From Candidatus Thorarchaeota archaeon (GTDB lineage: Archaea > Asgardarchaeota > Thorarchaeia > Thorarchaeales > Thorarchaeaceae): a DNA stretch of 13,726 nt. The DNA lies in contig JAEORG010000245.1 in NCBI GenBank assembly GCA_016841005.1, positions 1-13,726 on the forward strand, given 5' to 3'. Below, piece after piece: positions 7,335 to 13,726 of this stretch. The notes beneath the pieces are model-generated. The model was not told the origin of the DNA and did not search any database. It was given only the letters and a program-made list of their open reading frames with translations. Both the position numbers and the translations under genes were made by a program. Each line of letters begins with the position of its first letter. Position 1 is the stretch's first letter.

Positions 7335-7335
7335 C
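7329..7335 (+). promoter_or_regulatory. Shine-Dalgarno overlapping the stop codon of the upstream half
   Basis: GGGTGAC contains the TGA stop (7332-7334) of the first half and ends 3 nt before the ATG at 7339. It matches the AGGTGAT sites 3-4 nt before the ATGs of pheT, aRF1 and the AbrB/ACT gene. The pheS stop is buried in the pheT site in the same way. This supports coupled translation of two separate polypeptides. Confidence 0.65.
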
Positions 7336-7338
7336 TCA

Positions 7339-7992
7339 ATGGATTCCGCATTCAGTTCATTATTACTCATCATCTTTCTCAGCGGGATTCTTTTACTGCT
7401 ACTTCAGGGGAGAAAAAATTTCGGATTAAGAAACATTGTTTCTGCGAGTTCAGTAGATATCAGTCTGAACAGATTTGTGAGAGAAGGCCCTGAGCAAATG
7501 AATTCCAGAAAGAACTACTATTTCTCAGAAGAGAGTGTAATATCAATGTCACACAGATACAACGGGAAATTTGATGCTGCAATCTTGAGATGGGATACTG
7601 GACCAATACTTGTTTCGATAATTGAAAGAAAATATCCAAGGAGTATGTTACCCGAGAAAGGAAATCCAGAAGATGTCTTCCAAGCATCTCTTTACGCACT
7701 AGCACTAAAAGAGAAGGGAATCTCTGTAAAGACAACACAAGTGATTGTTGTCTACTGTTTACAGGATAAGGCAATCAAGTGTATGAGAACCGGAGGAGGT
7801 CTTAATTGCATTAAATGTAGCCAAGGTAAAATCTTCAAGTCTCAATTCAATGAGAAGAAGACCTTGAAACATCTCAATGAACTTGATGAAATCTGGTATA
7901 GAGGACGAAAACCAAAGCCTAAAGCATCAGTTGATAATTGTAGAGTGTGTCCTTTTAGTATTTCAAGAAAATGTATACATTCTGTAGTTTAG
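7339..7992 (+). CDS. C-terminal half of a split, membrane-anchored Cas4-like nuclease (PD-(D/E)XK core)
   Basis: This 217-residue protein begins with a membrane helix (about 5-22) followed by a basic stretch (R25, K26, R31), placing the rest in the cytoplasm. The core shows the nuclease motifs in order: Y74-N-G-K-F-D79 (motif with the metal-binding Asp), I-I-E96-R-K98 (the E-x-K signature), and Q115-A-S-L-Y119 (the QxxxY helix). Near the C-terminus C201-x2-C204-P-x6-C212 matches the three clustered Fe-S cysteines of Cas4; the fourth would be C24 of the preceding gene. An extra pair C157-x2-C160, with C148, lies in an insertion. The Cas4 N-terminal helix is missing and is supplied by that neighbour. 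Cas4-like enzymes are 5'-3' DNA exonucleases or end-trimming nucleases. No cas genes or CRISPR repeats are nearby, so a CRISPR role is not indicated. Confidence 0.72.
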   Translation: MDSAFSSLLLIIFLSGILLLLLQGRKNFGLRNIVSASSVDISLNRFVREGPEQMNSRKNYYFSEESVISMSHRYNGKFDAAILRWDTGPILVSIIERKYPRSMLPEKGNPEDVFQASLYALALKEKGISVKTTQVIVVYCLQDKAIKCMRTGGGLNCIKCSQGKIFKSQFNEKKTLKHLNELDEIWYRGRKPKPKASVDNCRVCPFSISRKCIHSVV

Positions 7993-8012
7993 CAAAAGAG
8001 TAATCTTCTCTC

Positions 8013-8441
8013 ATGTTATTCAAAAAAGACATGCACGAGTTGCGTGAGTTCGAAGCACAAGTACGGATAGCAAAGCGAGAGTTGAAAGAAATCTATTACA
8101 CTACAAGGGACGAAAATACAAAATCAGATGCCAAAGAATTGGTAGCTAATACAATTGTTGTTCAGAAGTCCATTGAAAGAATCATTCAGCTCAGACGCAA
8201 AACAGGTGCTGCAAAGATTGTATTGAATGATCGAAAGGCGAAGATGAACCTCAGGAAATGGACTAATGGCTTGATAAAAAGAGTAAAGGACTTCAAAAAG
8301 AAGAGGTCTAAAGTAAGACAAGAACATTTGACAAGATATCAGGAAATTCTTCTGAAATACATTCAACAAATCGCCAACGAACTCAATGATTGGATTATTG
8401 ATATTGAAACAATGGCAGATATTCCGAAACCACCGAGTTAG
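8013..8441 (+). CDS. Basic helical protein of unknown function
   Basis: I do not recognise this 142-residue protein. It appears almost wholly alpha-helical, rich in Lys, Arg and Glu with few prolines before the PKPPS tail, and strongly basic in the middle (KRVKDFKKKRSKVR around residue 90). It has no signal peptide, cysteine or membrane segment. The segment AKELVANTIVVQKSIERI...LRR loosely resembles helix 2 of ESCRT-III/CHMP2-like proteins, but charged helices often give such matches by chance. It starts 20 nt after the split nuclease and may share its transcript; a TGTATACA palindrome at 7972-7979 could be an internal promoter. No clear Shine-Dalgarno precedes the ATG; Met7 is an alternative start. 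Its stop lies 5 nt from the end of the convergent aRF1 gene. Confidence 0.7.
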   Translation: MLFKKDMHELREFEAQVRIAKRELKEIYYTTRDENTKSDAKELVANTIVVQKSIERIIQLRRKTGAAKIVLNDRKAKMNLRKWTNGLIKRVKDFKKKRSKVRQEHLTRYQEILLKYIQQIANELNDWIIDIETMADIPKPPS

Positions 8442-8446
8442 GAACT

Positions 8447-9529
8447 CTAGTAGCGTAAGCGAGCGGCGATACCGCCAAAAGCTTTGAGTTGTGCACCAGA
8501 TTCGGTTTGAGAGGAAAAAATCATCAAATCTGTTCCAAAGGTAGATATCACATCAAATAGATCATCGATTAAGTCAGTATTATCCTCAACTACCATTAAA
8601 GTAGCGACTCGTCCTTGATTAAGTGCTTCAAGAACTTCAGATTTCCCATAGGTCACCATGGTGGATCCTTTCATTATGTCTGACATGAATGCATCCCACT
8701 CTTGGCGTTCAGCAAAAATCTCAGTTTCTTTCAAGACCCGGGAGGCTTCTTTCATTGCCTGATATAATCCAGTTTCATCTATGATACTCACTGGAATTAT
8801 TGTATCTGCAATCTTATCTCTAATTCGGTAATCCATGTTACCCTTGTCAAGAAACTCAAGACACCTAATGGTGTTACCGCCCAGAACGATAGCATCTACA
8901 TTATCTAAGTTATCGAGTAATAATTCATCTAATCTTCTTCCAACGAAATTGAAGAATTCTTGCATCTTCTCTTCTCTCAGCCGGAGGTAGCGTTTCGCAC
9001 TTTGGCCACCTGCTCTAGTTTTACCAATTATATAGAAGTCCTCATCAAGAACCATTTCCATATGTTTACCACGAAGATAACCTATGGTGACCTTACCACC
9101 TTCAATTAGTACAATTACTACAAGACTCTTCGGTAATGTCATTCCCTCTAATTCATCAACCACAAATTCTCTACCGCACAGATATACGAACTGAGAAATT
9201 GGTGACGGGGGAATTACAATCTCTCGAATTTCATTGGTTGTACCTCCCTCTTCTTGAATGCCATAGAAAAATGCAAGTCCATTCTCAGGAAGGTCATTCA
9301 CCATGGTCAATTCTGATAAGATAGCGGATAAGTTGTCTTGGACATTCTTTCTATTTGCTTTGCTCTTTATGTTATCCGCACCAGAAAGCTCAGCTTTCAC
9401 AAAGTTGACAACTTCAACAAGATTCTTCGTTGGCGGGATGTATAGAGTCGTAAATGAGCTATGTCGACCTTTGTATGCCTTTAGCTGACTTACTTTTTTC
9501 TTCAGCTGTTGACGTTTTGCAGACGACAT
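8447..9529 (-). CDS. prf1: Peptide chain release factor aRF1 (eRF1 family), lacking the domain-3 minidomain
   Basis: This factor reads all three stop codons in the ribosomal A site and triggers peptide release. Domain 1 carries NIKS (53-56) and YLCGREF (116-122, the YxCxxxF stop-codon motif). Domain 2 carries GGQ (174-176) in KTRAGGQSAKRYLRLREE. Domain 3 ends with GAQLKAFGGIAARLRY, the usual close of the family. The GGQ separates it from the Pelota/Dom34 paralogue, which lacks it. At 360 residues it is about 55 shorter than typical archaeal aRF1. The loss is internal: VVEDN (313-317) runs directly into TDLIDDLFDVISTFG, where relatives insert a minidomain, often with two CxxC pairs. The residues before NIKS read GAD instead of the common TAS. 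Start is firmly set by AGGTGAT (9533-9539) 3 nt before the ATG. Confidence 0.95.
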   Translation of the reverse strand: MSSAKRQQLKKKVSQLKAYKGRHSSFTTLYIPPTKNLVEVVNFVKAELSGADNIKSKANRKNVQDNLSAILSELTMVNDLPENGLAFFYGIQEEGGTTNEIREIVIPPSPISQFVYLCGREFVVDELEGMTLPKSLVVIVLIEGGKVTIGYLRGKHMEMVLDEDFYIIGKTRAGGQSAKRYLRLREEKMQEFFNFVGRRLDELLLDNLDNVDAIVLGGNTIRCLEFLDKGNMDYRIRDKIADTIIPVSIIDETGLYQAMKEASRVLKETEIFAERQEWDAFMSDIMKGSTMVTYGKSEVLEALNQGRVATLMVVEDNTDLIDDLFDVISTFGTDLMIFSSQTESGAQLKAFGGIAARLRY

Positions 9530-9615
9530 ATAATCACCTATCTATACGTAACTTTGATGGATGTCACCAAGAACAAGTAGTTGCCAGGGAACTCCTAGAG
9601 GTTCATTTTTTGGAG

Positions 9616-9625
9616 TATATTTTAA
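9616..9625 (-). promoter_or_regulatory. Probable TATA box of the aRF1 gene
   Basis: The minus strand reads TTAAAATATA about 90 nt upstream of the aRF1 ATG. It would give a leader of roughly 60 nt ending in the AGGTGAT ribosome binding site. Confidence 0.4.
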
Positions 9626-9751
9626 CATTGTGTCACGGACATTAAGTATCTAGTTCTGAAGAGTAACCTTAAAATGAGAGATAGAATTTGATTTTCTTGG
9701 TGAAACCGGAATGTGGTCGTGCCAATTTCGAACCGCCCATTAAGGGCCTCA

Positions 9752-9774
9752 TTTTATAACGGAGTTAGTCCGTT
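9752..9774 (+). promoter_or_regulatory. pheS TATA box abutting an operator-like dyad
   Basis: TTTTATAA (9752-9759) is the best TATA box upstream of pheS and predicts initiation near 9780. Overlapping its end is a perfect dyad, AACGGA (9758-9763), loop GTTAG, TCCGTT (9769-9774). A dyad between TATA and the start site is where archaeal repressors commonly bind. A GC dyad, GCCC-ATTAA-GGGC (9735-9747), lies just upstream. The rest of the 296-bp divergent gap shows nothing else I can name. Confidence 0.45.
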
Positions 9775-9814
9775 CCACGTTAATCATTCCGAGCAACTAT
9801 CAAGAAACGGAGTT
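9758..9814 (+). repeat. Direct repeat AACGGAGTT flanking the pheS leader
   Basis: AACGGAGTT occurs at 9758-9766 and again at 9806-9814, 48 bp apart. The TCCGTT at 9769-9774 can pair with either copy. The second copy contains the GGAG (9809-9812) that is the only Shine-Dalgarno candidate for pheS, 13 nt before its ATG. Confidence 0.45.
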
Positions 9815-9825
9815 CTGAAAAGATA

Positions 9826-11337
9826 ATGACCGAACAACAGTTGACTAAAGGCGAGAGAAATATTCTGTCGGAGCTTGTATCTATTGGTAAACAAGTTTCT
9901 GTAGAGATTCTCGCAGAAAAAGTTGAGGAAAATCAAGAGCGGGTCATTTCCATATTAAATTCATTAGCAGAACGAGGACTTGTTGAACTCATTACTAATG
10001 AAATTGTTACACTGAGTTTGACAGAGGAAGGAAAAGATTACGCAATTAATTGGCTTCCGGAAGTTCGTTTGTTTGGTGCAGTTCAAGAACTTGGTGGAAA
10101 AGCGAATATTGATGATGCCATTGCAAAATCAGGTCTGAATCCCAAAACTAAGGGAATCGCCTTGAGTTGGGCTCGAAAGAATGACTGGCTCGGGATAACA
10201 AAAGCAGAAGGAGTTACAATCCTCGAAGCGAAGGTGAATCAAACAGATTCTCCTACAATGCGAGTTCTACAGAAGTTAAATGATGGAGAAAATAAACTCA
10301 CAGGACATTTGCAAGAAGATGTAGATGTTTGTATTCAGAGAGGACTTGTTACAAAAAATGTTAGAAAGTCATACGAAACCCGTTTCGTTTACACAGAAGT
10401 GGATCGAATCAAAGTCCTACTCTCTAAGGAGTCTGAGGGAGTGATTGACCTAACTCCAGAGATGTTAACATCTGGTGCATGGAAAGATGTTAGGTTTAGA
10501 ACGTACAACGTGAGCGCTGATCCAGCTTACGTAAACTACGGTCGAAAACATCCTTACGCTGAATTTAATGATTGGTTGAAGGAAATTCTAGTTGGACTTG
10601 GCTTCACCGAATGGTTCGGACCATATGTAGAAACTGAGTTCTGGAATAATGATACCCTATTCGTTCCACAAGATCATGTTGCAAGAGAAGTCCAAGATCA
10701 GTTCAGGGTCGTCAAACCGTATGACCACGGAGAGATTCCAAACGAAAAATACTACAAAGCAGTAAAATCAGTTCATGAAAATGGTGGAGATACGGGTTCC
10801 ATTGGATGGGAGGCCCCATTCAGCAAGGAGATTACTGAACGATTAGTCCTTCGTGCACATACCACACCTGTATCGATGAGATACCTAGCTGAACATAGGG
10901 AATCACCACAAAAAATGTTCATCATTGACCGCAATTTCCGAGCTGAAAGTCTGAGCGCAAGCCATGCCCAAGAATTTAATCAATGTGAAGGAATTATCAT
11001 GGACAAAGGATTGCATCTTAGAGACCTTATGGGATACCTATCGGAAATTGTACGTAGAGTAGGTATCAAGAAGATAAAATTCAAACCAGGCCAGTTCCCA
11101 TTCACAGAACCAAGTGTAGAATGCTTTGCTAAACACGATGTTTTAGGGTGGATTGAAGTTGCTCCAGGTGGTATCTTCCGTCCAGAGGTTACATACCCAC
11201 ATGGCATCAAAGACTCAGTCTTAGCTTGGGGAATTGGATCTGGTCGTCTATTCATGGCATCTTTGGGAATCAATGACATCAGAGAATTATATTCTCGAGA
11301 TTTGGCATGGATTCGTAGGAAGTATTTCGTGAGGTGA
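9826..11337 (+). CDS. pheS: Phenylalanyl-tRNA synthetase alpha subunit
   Basis: This is the catalytic subunit of the (alpha-beta)2 class II synthetase that charges tRNA-Phe. At 503 residues it is the archaeal/eukaryotic type. Residues 1-70 form a winged-helix-like DNA/tRNA-binding segment (GERNILSELVSIGKQVSVEILAEKV...). The catalytic domain starts near HPYAEFNDWLKEILVGLGF (motif 1 region). Motif 2 is FRAES...HAQEFNQCEG (371-389) and motif 3 is GIGSGRLFM (469-477). HTTPVSMRYL and FTEPSVECF are also diagnostic. In motif 3 the acidic residue normally preceding Arg474 (ER or DR) is Gly473, although the Arg is kept. The gene has its own promoter and is coupled to pheT. The GTG-free start ATG at 9826 leaves a complete N-terminal helix. 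Confidence 0.96.
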   Translation: MTEQQLTKGERNILSELVSIGKQVSVEILAEKVEENQERVISILNSLAERGLVELITNEIVTLSLTEEGKDYAINWLPEVRLFGAVQELGGKANIDDAIAKSGLNPKTKGIALSWARKNDWLGITKAEGVTILEAKVNQTDSPTMRVLQKLNDGENKLTGHLQEDVDVCIQRGLVTKNVRKSYETRFVYTEVDRIKVLLSKESEGVIDLTPEMLTSGAWKDVRFRTYNVSADPAYVNYGRKHPYAEFNDWLKEILVGLGFTEWFGPYVETEFWNNDTLFVPQDHVAREVQDQFRVVKPYDHGEIPNEKYYKAVKSVHENGGDTGSIGWEAPFSKEITERLVLRAHTTPVSMRYLAEHRESPQKMFIIDRNFRAESLSASHAQEFNQCEGIIMDKGLHLRDLMGYLSEIVRRVGIKKIKFKPGQFPFTEPSVECFAKHDVLGWIEVAPGGIFRPEVTYPHGIKDSVLAWGIGSGRLFMASLGINDIRELYSRDLAWIRRKYFVR

Positions 11338-11342
11338 TGTAG

Positions 11343-13007
11343 ATGATAGTAGAATGTTTAGTGGATGAACTGATGAAGCTAATAGGTAAAAAATTGTCAC
11401 TCAAGAAGCTTGAGGATACTCTTTTCCTGTTGAAAGCTGAAGTAGAGAATCTTGATGGGAATGAAATCGAGATAGAAATCAATCCGGATAGACAAGATAT
11501 GCTGTCTGCAGAGGGGATTGCACGAGCCGTAAGAGCATTTCTCGGAATTGAACAAGGACTTCCTATATTTCCTGTGAAGAAATCCGGAGAATCAGTTATA
11601 GTGGAGAAAGGACTTGAGAAAATCAGGAAGTACATATCGTGTGGAATTGTGAAAGGGGTCGAAGTTGATGATGACCTTCTCATTCAGTATATGCATCTCC
11701 AAGAGTCACTTACCTCAACGCACGGTCGAAACAGAAGGAAAGCTAGTATAGGGTTGTATGTTCATGATGAATTGAAATATCCAGTTCGATACTTTCCTGA
11801 AAAACCAGAGAAGATTATATTCTCACCATTAGGATACGAAGAAGAAATGAATGGCCCTCAAATCCTAGAAAGACATGAGAAAGGTGTCGAATATGGACCA
11901 ATCATTTCGAATCACAATAAGTGGCCTTTACTTGCTGACTCAGAAGGAAAAATCCTCAGCCTTCCACCTATCATCAACAGCAATGAGCTGGGTAGATTGA
12001 CTACTGAAACCTCGAATATCTTTGTAGAAGTCACAGGAACTCATCTTCCAACCGTGAATCAAGCATTGAATATCATGATTACGTCTCTCGCTGAGAGGGG
12101 AGGAAAGATAGAATCATTGACTATCAAGTATCCTGATGGAACAATAGATACAACACCAGATCTAAAACCCAAGGTCATGAAAGTATCCAAGGAAGAAATT
12201 GCATCATTGACTGGTTTAGAACTCTCTAATACTGAAATAGTAGACTCATTGGAAAAGATGTGCTATGGAGCAAAAGTATCTCCTAAGGGTATCGTGACAG
12301 TTCAAGTACCTCAATATCGTACTGATATTCTCCATGCCGTGGATATAATTGAGGATGTCGCAATTGGATATGGTTTTGATAGAATCATTCCTACACTTCC
12401 AACCACCATGACGACTGGAAAACTACTACCGTTGACACGTCTCAAGAACAAAGCCCGAGACCTCATGGTAGGACTGGGTTATCAGGAGATTCTTAGTTAC
12501 ATAATGACATCTCCTGTAATATTGAATGATAAGATGTTACAATCTTCAGATATTGTAGAAACTGGGAATCCAAAAAGTAGAGACTACTCGGTTCTTAGAA
12601 ATTCGCTAATCCCGATTCTCTTGGATTTTGTTTCTCAGAACCAACATGTTGACTTTCCTCAATATATATTCGAGGTGGGCGATATCGTGATTCCTGACGA
12701 AAAAACAGAAACTAGGACGAAGCAAGTTGCATCAGTCTGTGGTCTGAAGACAGATGTGAAAGTAAATCTGACTGATATGATGACTGAAATAGGATTTCTT
12801 CTTCGTGGGATGGCATTAGATGGCCGATTCTCATATGTAGCTACTGAAAACCCAAGTTACATCAGAGGAAGATGTGCAAAAATTCTAGTTGATGGTGAGA
12901 TAAAAGGGAATTTTGGAGAGATTTCTCCCGAAGTTCTCTCAAACTTCCAAATGGGAACACCTGTTATTGCATTCGAATTATCATTACCAGACACAGGAGA
13001 ATGGTAA
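11343..13007 (+). CDS. pheT: Phenylalanyl-tRNA synthetase beta subunit
   Basis: This 554-residue protein is the short archaeal/eukaryotic beta subunit, lacking the N-terminal OB and C-terminal anticodon domains of the roughly 800-residue bacterial form. It supports the catalytic alpha subunit and carries the editing (B3/B4) domain at about 90-265 (STHGRNRRKASIGLYVHD; LPPIINSNELGRLTTETSNIFVEVTGT). A B5 domain follows at about 275-345 (VPQYRTDILHAVDIIEDVAIGYG) and then a catalytic-like core at about 350-550 (LRNSLIPILLDFVSQNQ; IFEVGDIV; GNFGEISPEVLSNF). The start lies 5 nt after the pheS stop with AGGTGAT (11332-11338) overlapping that stop, so translation is coupled and should give equal amounts of both subunits. 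A terminator-like hairpin begins 15 nt after its stop. Confidence 0.96.
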   Translation: MIVECLVDELMKLIGKKLSLKKLEDTLFLLKAEVENLDGNEIEIEINPDRQDMLSAEGIARAVRAFLGIEQGLPIFPVKKSGESVIVEKGLEKIRKYISCGIVKGVEVDDDLLIQYMHLQESLTSTHGRNRRKASIGLYVHDELKYPVRYFPEKPEKIIFSPLGYEEEMNGPQILERHEKGVEYGPIISNHNKWPLLADSEGKILSLPPIINSNELGRLTTETSNIFVEVTGTHLPTVNQALNIMITSLAERGGKIESLTIKYPDGTIDTTPDLKPKVMKVSKEEIASLTGLELSNTEIVDSLEKMCYGAKVSPKGIVTVQVPQYRTDILHAVDIIEDVAIGYGFDRIIPTLPTTMTTGKLLPLTRLKNKARDLMVGLGYQEILSYIMTSPVILNDKMLQSSDIVETGNPKSRDYSVLRNSLIPILLDFVSQNQHVDFPQYIFEVGDIVIPDEKTETRTKQVASVCGLKTDVKVNLTDMMTEIGFLLRGMALDGRFSYVATENPSYIRGRCAKILVDGEIKGNFGEISPEVLSNFQMGTPVIAFELSLPDTGEW

Positions 13008-13022
13008 AGAAGTGGCAGTTTG

Positions 13023-13062
13023 GTTCAAAAATTCGATTTTGAACTGAACTATAATCATTTTT
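13023..13062 (+). terminator. Hairpin and T-tract terminating pheST
   Basis: GTTCAAAA (13023-13030) and TTTTGAAC (13037-13044) form a perfect 8-bp stem around ATTCGA, 15 nt past the pheT stop. A T5 tract follows at 13058-13062. The stem is AT-rich, and the tract is 13 nt away, so the T-tract is likely the active part. Confidence 0.5.
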
Positions 13063-13089
13063 ATTAAATGGAGTTTCTCCGCAGAAAAC

Positions 13090-13096
13090 ATATAAG
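13090..13096 (+). promoter_or_regulatory. TATA box of the small GTPase gene
   Basis: ATATAAG, preceded by a purine-rich AGAAAAC (a plausible BRE), lies about 55 nt before the ATG and predicts initiation near 13118. The leader then carries GAGGT (13135-13139), 9 nt before the start codon. The GTPase therefore has its own promoter, separate from pheST. Confidence 0.55.
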
Positions 13097-13148
13097 AACG
13101 GGCAGGTTTGATTCGTCGAAGGGCCATATACCACGAGGTACTCAAGTC

Positions 13149-13726
13149 ATGAATGAACAGGACTCTGAAACTGGTGATGCATCCGCAGATGCAGCAAGTT
13201 TTGATGGTTTCAAGTTTCGTGTAGTCCTACTTGGAGAGGCAACTGTTGGAAAGACCTCACTTCTAAGACGCTTTACTGAAAATGCGTTTGATGAAGAGTA
13301 TAAACAAACTATCGGTACCACATTTGCAACAAAAGATGTTGATATCAAGGATGATGAAGGAACTGATCGCGTGGTCCGTTTAGTAATTTGGGATATGGGT
13401 GGTCAGGCAACGTATAAAGAGCTCAGACGTCAATATATGAAGGGAGCTTCTGCTGCTGTAATCGTTTATGATGTAACAAAACCTGAAACATTCATGGCGA
13501 TGAATACATGGTATGAATCATTCAGAGAAGTGTGTCCAAACGCGATGGCCATTATTTGTGCAAATAAGGTGGACCTAGAAGTCAACAGAATGGTTCCAGT
13601 AGAACCTGGAAAAATGCTACGTGATTGGTTCCAAGCAGCATATTATGAGACCTCTGCAAAGACAGGAGATCAAGTTAACGCCGTCTTTACACGTGTTGCT
13701 GAAGAGGTCTTCCGGAGCCGAAGCAA
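13149..13726 (+). CDS. Ras/Rab-like small GTPase, 3'-truncated by the window edge
   Basis: The frame is open to the last base, giving 192 residues. All five G motifs are present: G1 GEATVGKTS (29-37), G2 TIGTTF (54-59), G3 WDMGGQ (81-86), G4 NKVD (139-142) and G5 ETSAKTG (167-173). RRFTENAFDEEYKQTIGTTF and IVYDVTKPETF are typical of Rab/Ras-like proteins, which are abundant in Asgard archaea. G3 reads DMGGQ instead of the DTAGQ usual in Rabs; the catalytic Gln86 is kept, and Gly at position 34 of the P-loop (Ras Gly15-like) is normal. The N-terminus has a 20-residue acidic extension (MNEQDSETGDASADAASF). Whether it has C-terminal cysteines for lipidation lies beyond the window. Cellular role (trafficking, cytoskeleton or signalling) cannot be inferred from context. 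Confidence 0.93.
   Translation, partial: MNEQDSETGDASADAASFDGFKFRVVLLGEATVGKTSLLRRFTENAFDEEYKQTIGTTFATKDVDIKDDEGTDRVVRLVIWDMGGQATYKELRRQYMKGASAAVIVYDVTKPETFMAMNTWYESFREVCPNAMAIICANKVDLEVNRMVPVEPGKMLRDWFQAAYYETSAKTGDQVNAVFTRVAEEVFRSRS

Noticed and set aside
7300..7345. The break between the two nuclease halves as a sequencing or assembly frameshift
   Set aside because: It cannot be fully excluded, since GGGG at 7328-7331 is a short homopolymer. However, a correctly spaced Shine-Dalgarno and ATG follow at once, the break falls exactly in the predicted external loop, and the frame of the second half meets a stop at 7324-7326 just upstream.
7080..7992. CRISPR-Cas locus suggested by the Cas4-like motifs
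   Set aside because: No repeat-spacer array and no cas1, cas2 or effector genes are visible. Stand-alone Cas4-like nucleases are common in archaea.
8447..9529. Pelota/Dom34 as an alternative identity for the short release factor
   Set aside because: GGQ, NIKS and YxCxxxF are all present; Pelota lacks GGQ and NIKS.
11279..11683. 134-codon open frame antisense to the pheS end and pheT start
   Set aside because: It is Ser/Phe/Ile-rich with no recognisable motif and lies wholly opposite well-supported pheT and pheS codons, so it is a mirror of their codon use.

Overview
The window reads as a chromosomal segment of an archaeon, most likely an Asgard archaeon. Archaeal marks are an eRF1-type release factor, short archaeal-type PheS and PheT, an archaeal/actinobacterial-type inositol-phosphate synthase, TATA-box promoters, and a Shine-Dalgarno of the form AGGTGAT placed 3-4 nt before several ATGs. 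The Asgard assignment rests mainly on a Ras/Rab-like small GTPase cut by the right edge. The moderately AT-rich composition and the gene set suggest a Thorarchaeia-like lineage, but that is a guess.

Layout. 1-3887 (+) is a redox operon: two tandem, same-length FAD-linked oxidase paralogues (the first cut by the left edge) followed 2 nt later by a GlcF/HdrD-like iron-sulfur/CCG protein. This resembles 2-hydroxyacid dehydrogenase modules that pass electrons from FAD to Fe-S centres. A 405-bp non-coding gap (3888-4292) follows, with a terminator-like structure, a second hairpin and the promoter of the next gene. 4293-5363 (+) is inositol-1-phosphate synthase, probably feeding inositol lipid synthesis. 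It converges almost end to end with a minus-strand run: a CpXC-like zinc-ribbon protein, a VTT/DedA-like membrane protein and a small AbrB-like plus ACT-like protein.

7080-8441 (+) is the most unusual part. Two adjacent small genes look like the two halves of one Cas4-like PD-(D/E)XK nuclease. The first holds the N-terminal cysteine, the GxxLH helix and one membrane segment. The second holds one membrane segment, the catalytic core and the C-terminal cysteine cluster. The second start codon has a good Shine-Dalgarno that overlaps the first gene's stop codon, which argues for a real, translationally coupled split. A basic, helical protein of unknown function follows.

8447-9529 (-) encodes aRF1, with NIKS, YxCxxxF and GGQ intact but the domain-3 minidomain missing. 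A 296-bp divergent promoter region with an operator-like dyad separates it from pheS-pheT (9826-13007, +). After a hairpin/T-tract terminator and a fresh promoter comes the truncated small GTPase. Translation genes, lipid precursor synthesis and redox genes thus sit beside a lineage-specific membrane nuclease with no cas neighbours or CRISPR array.
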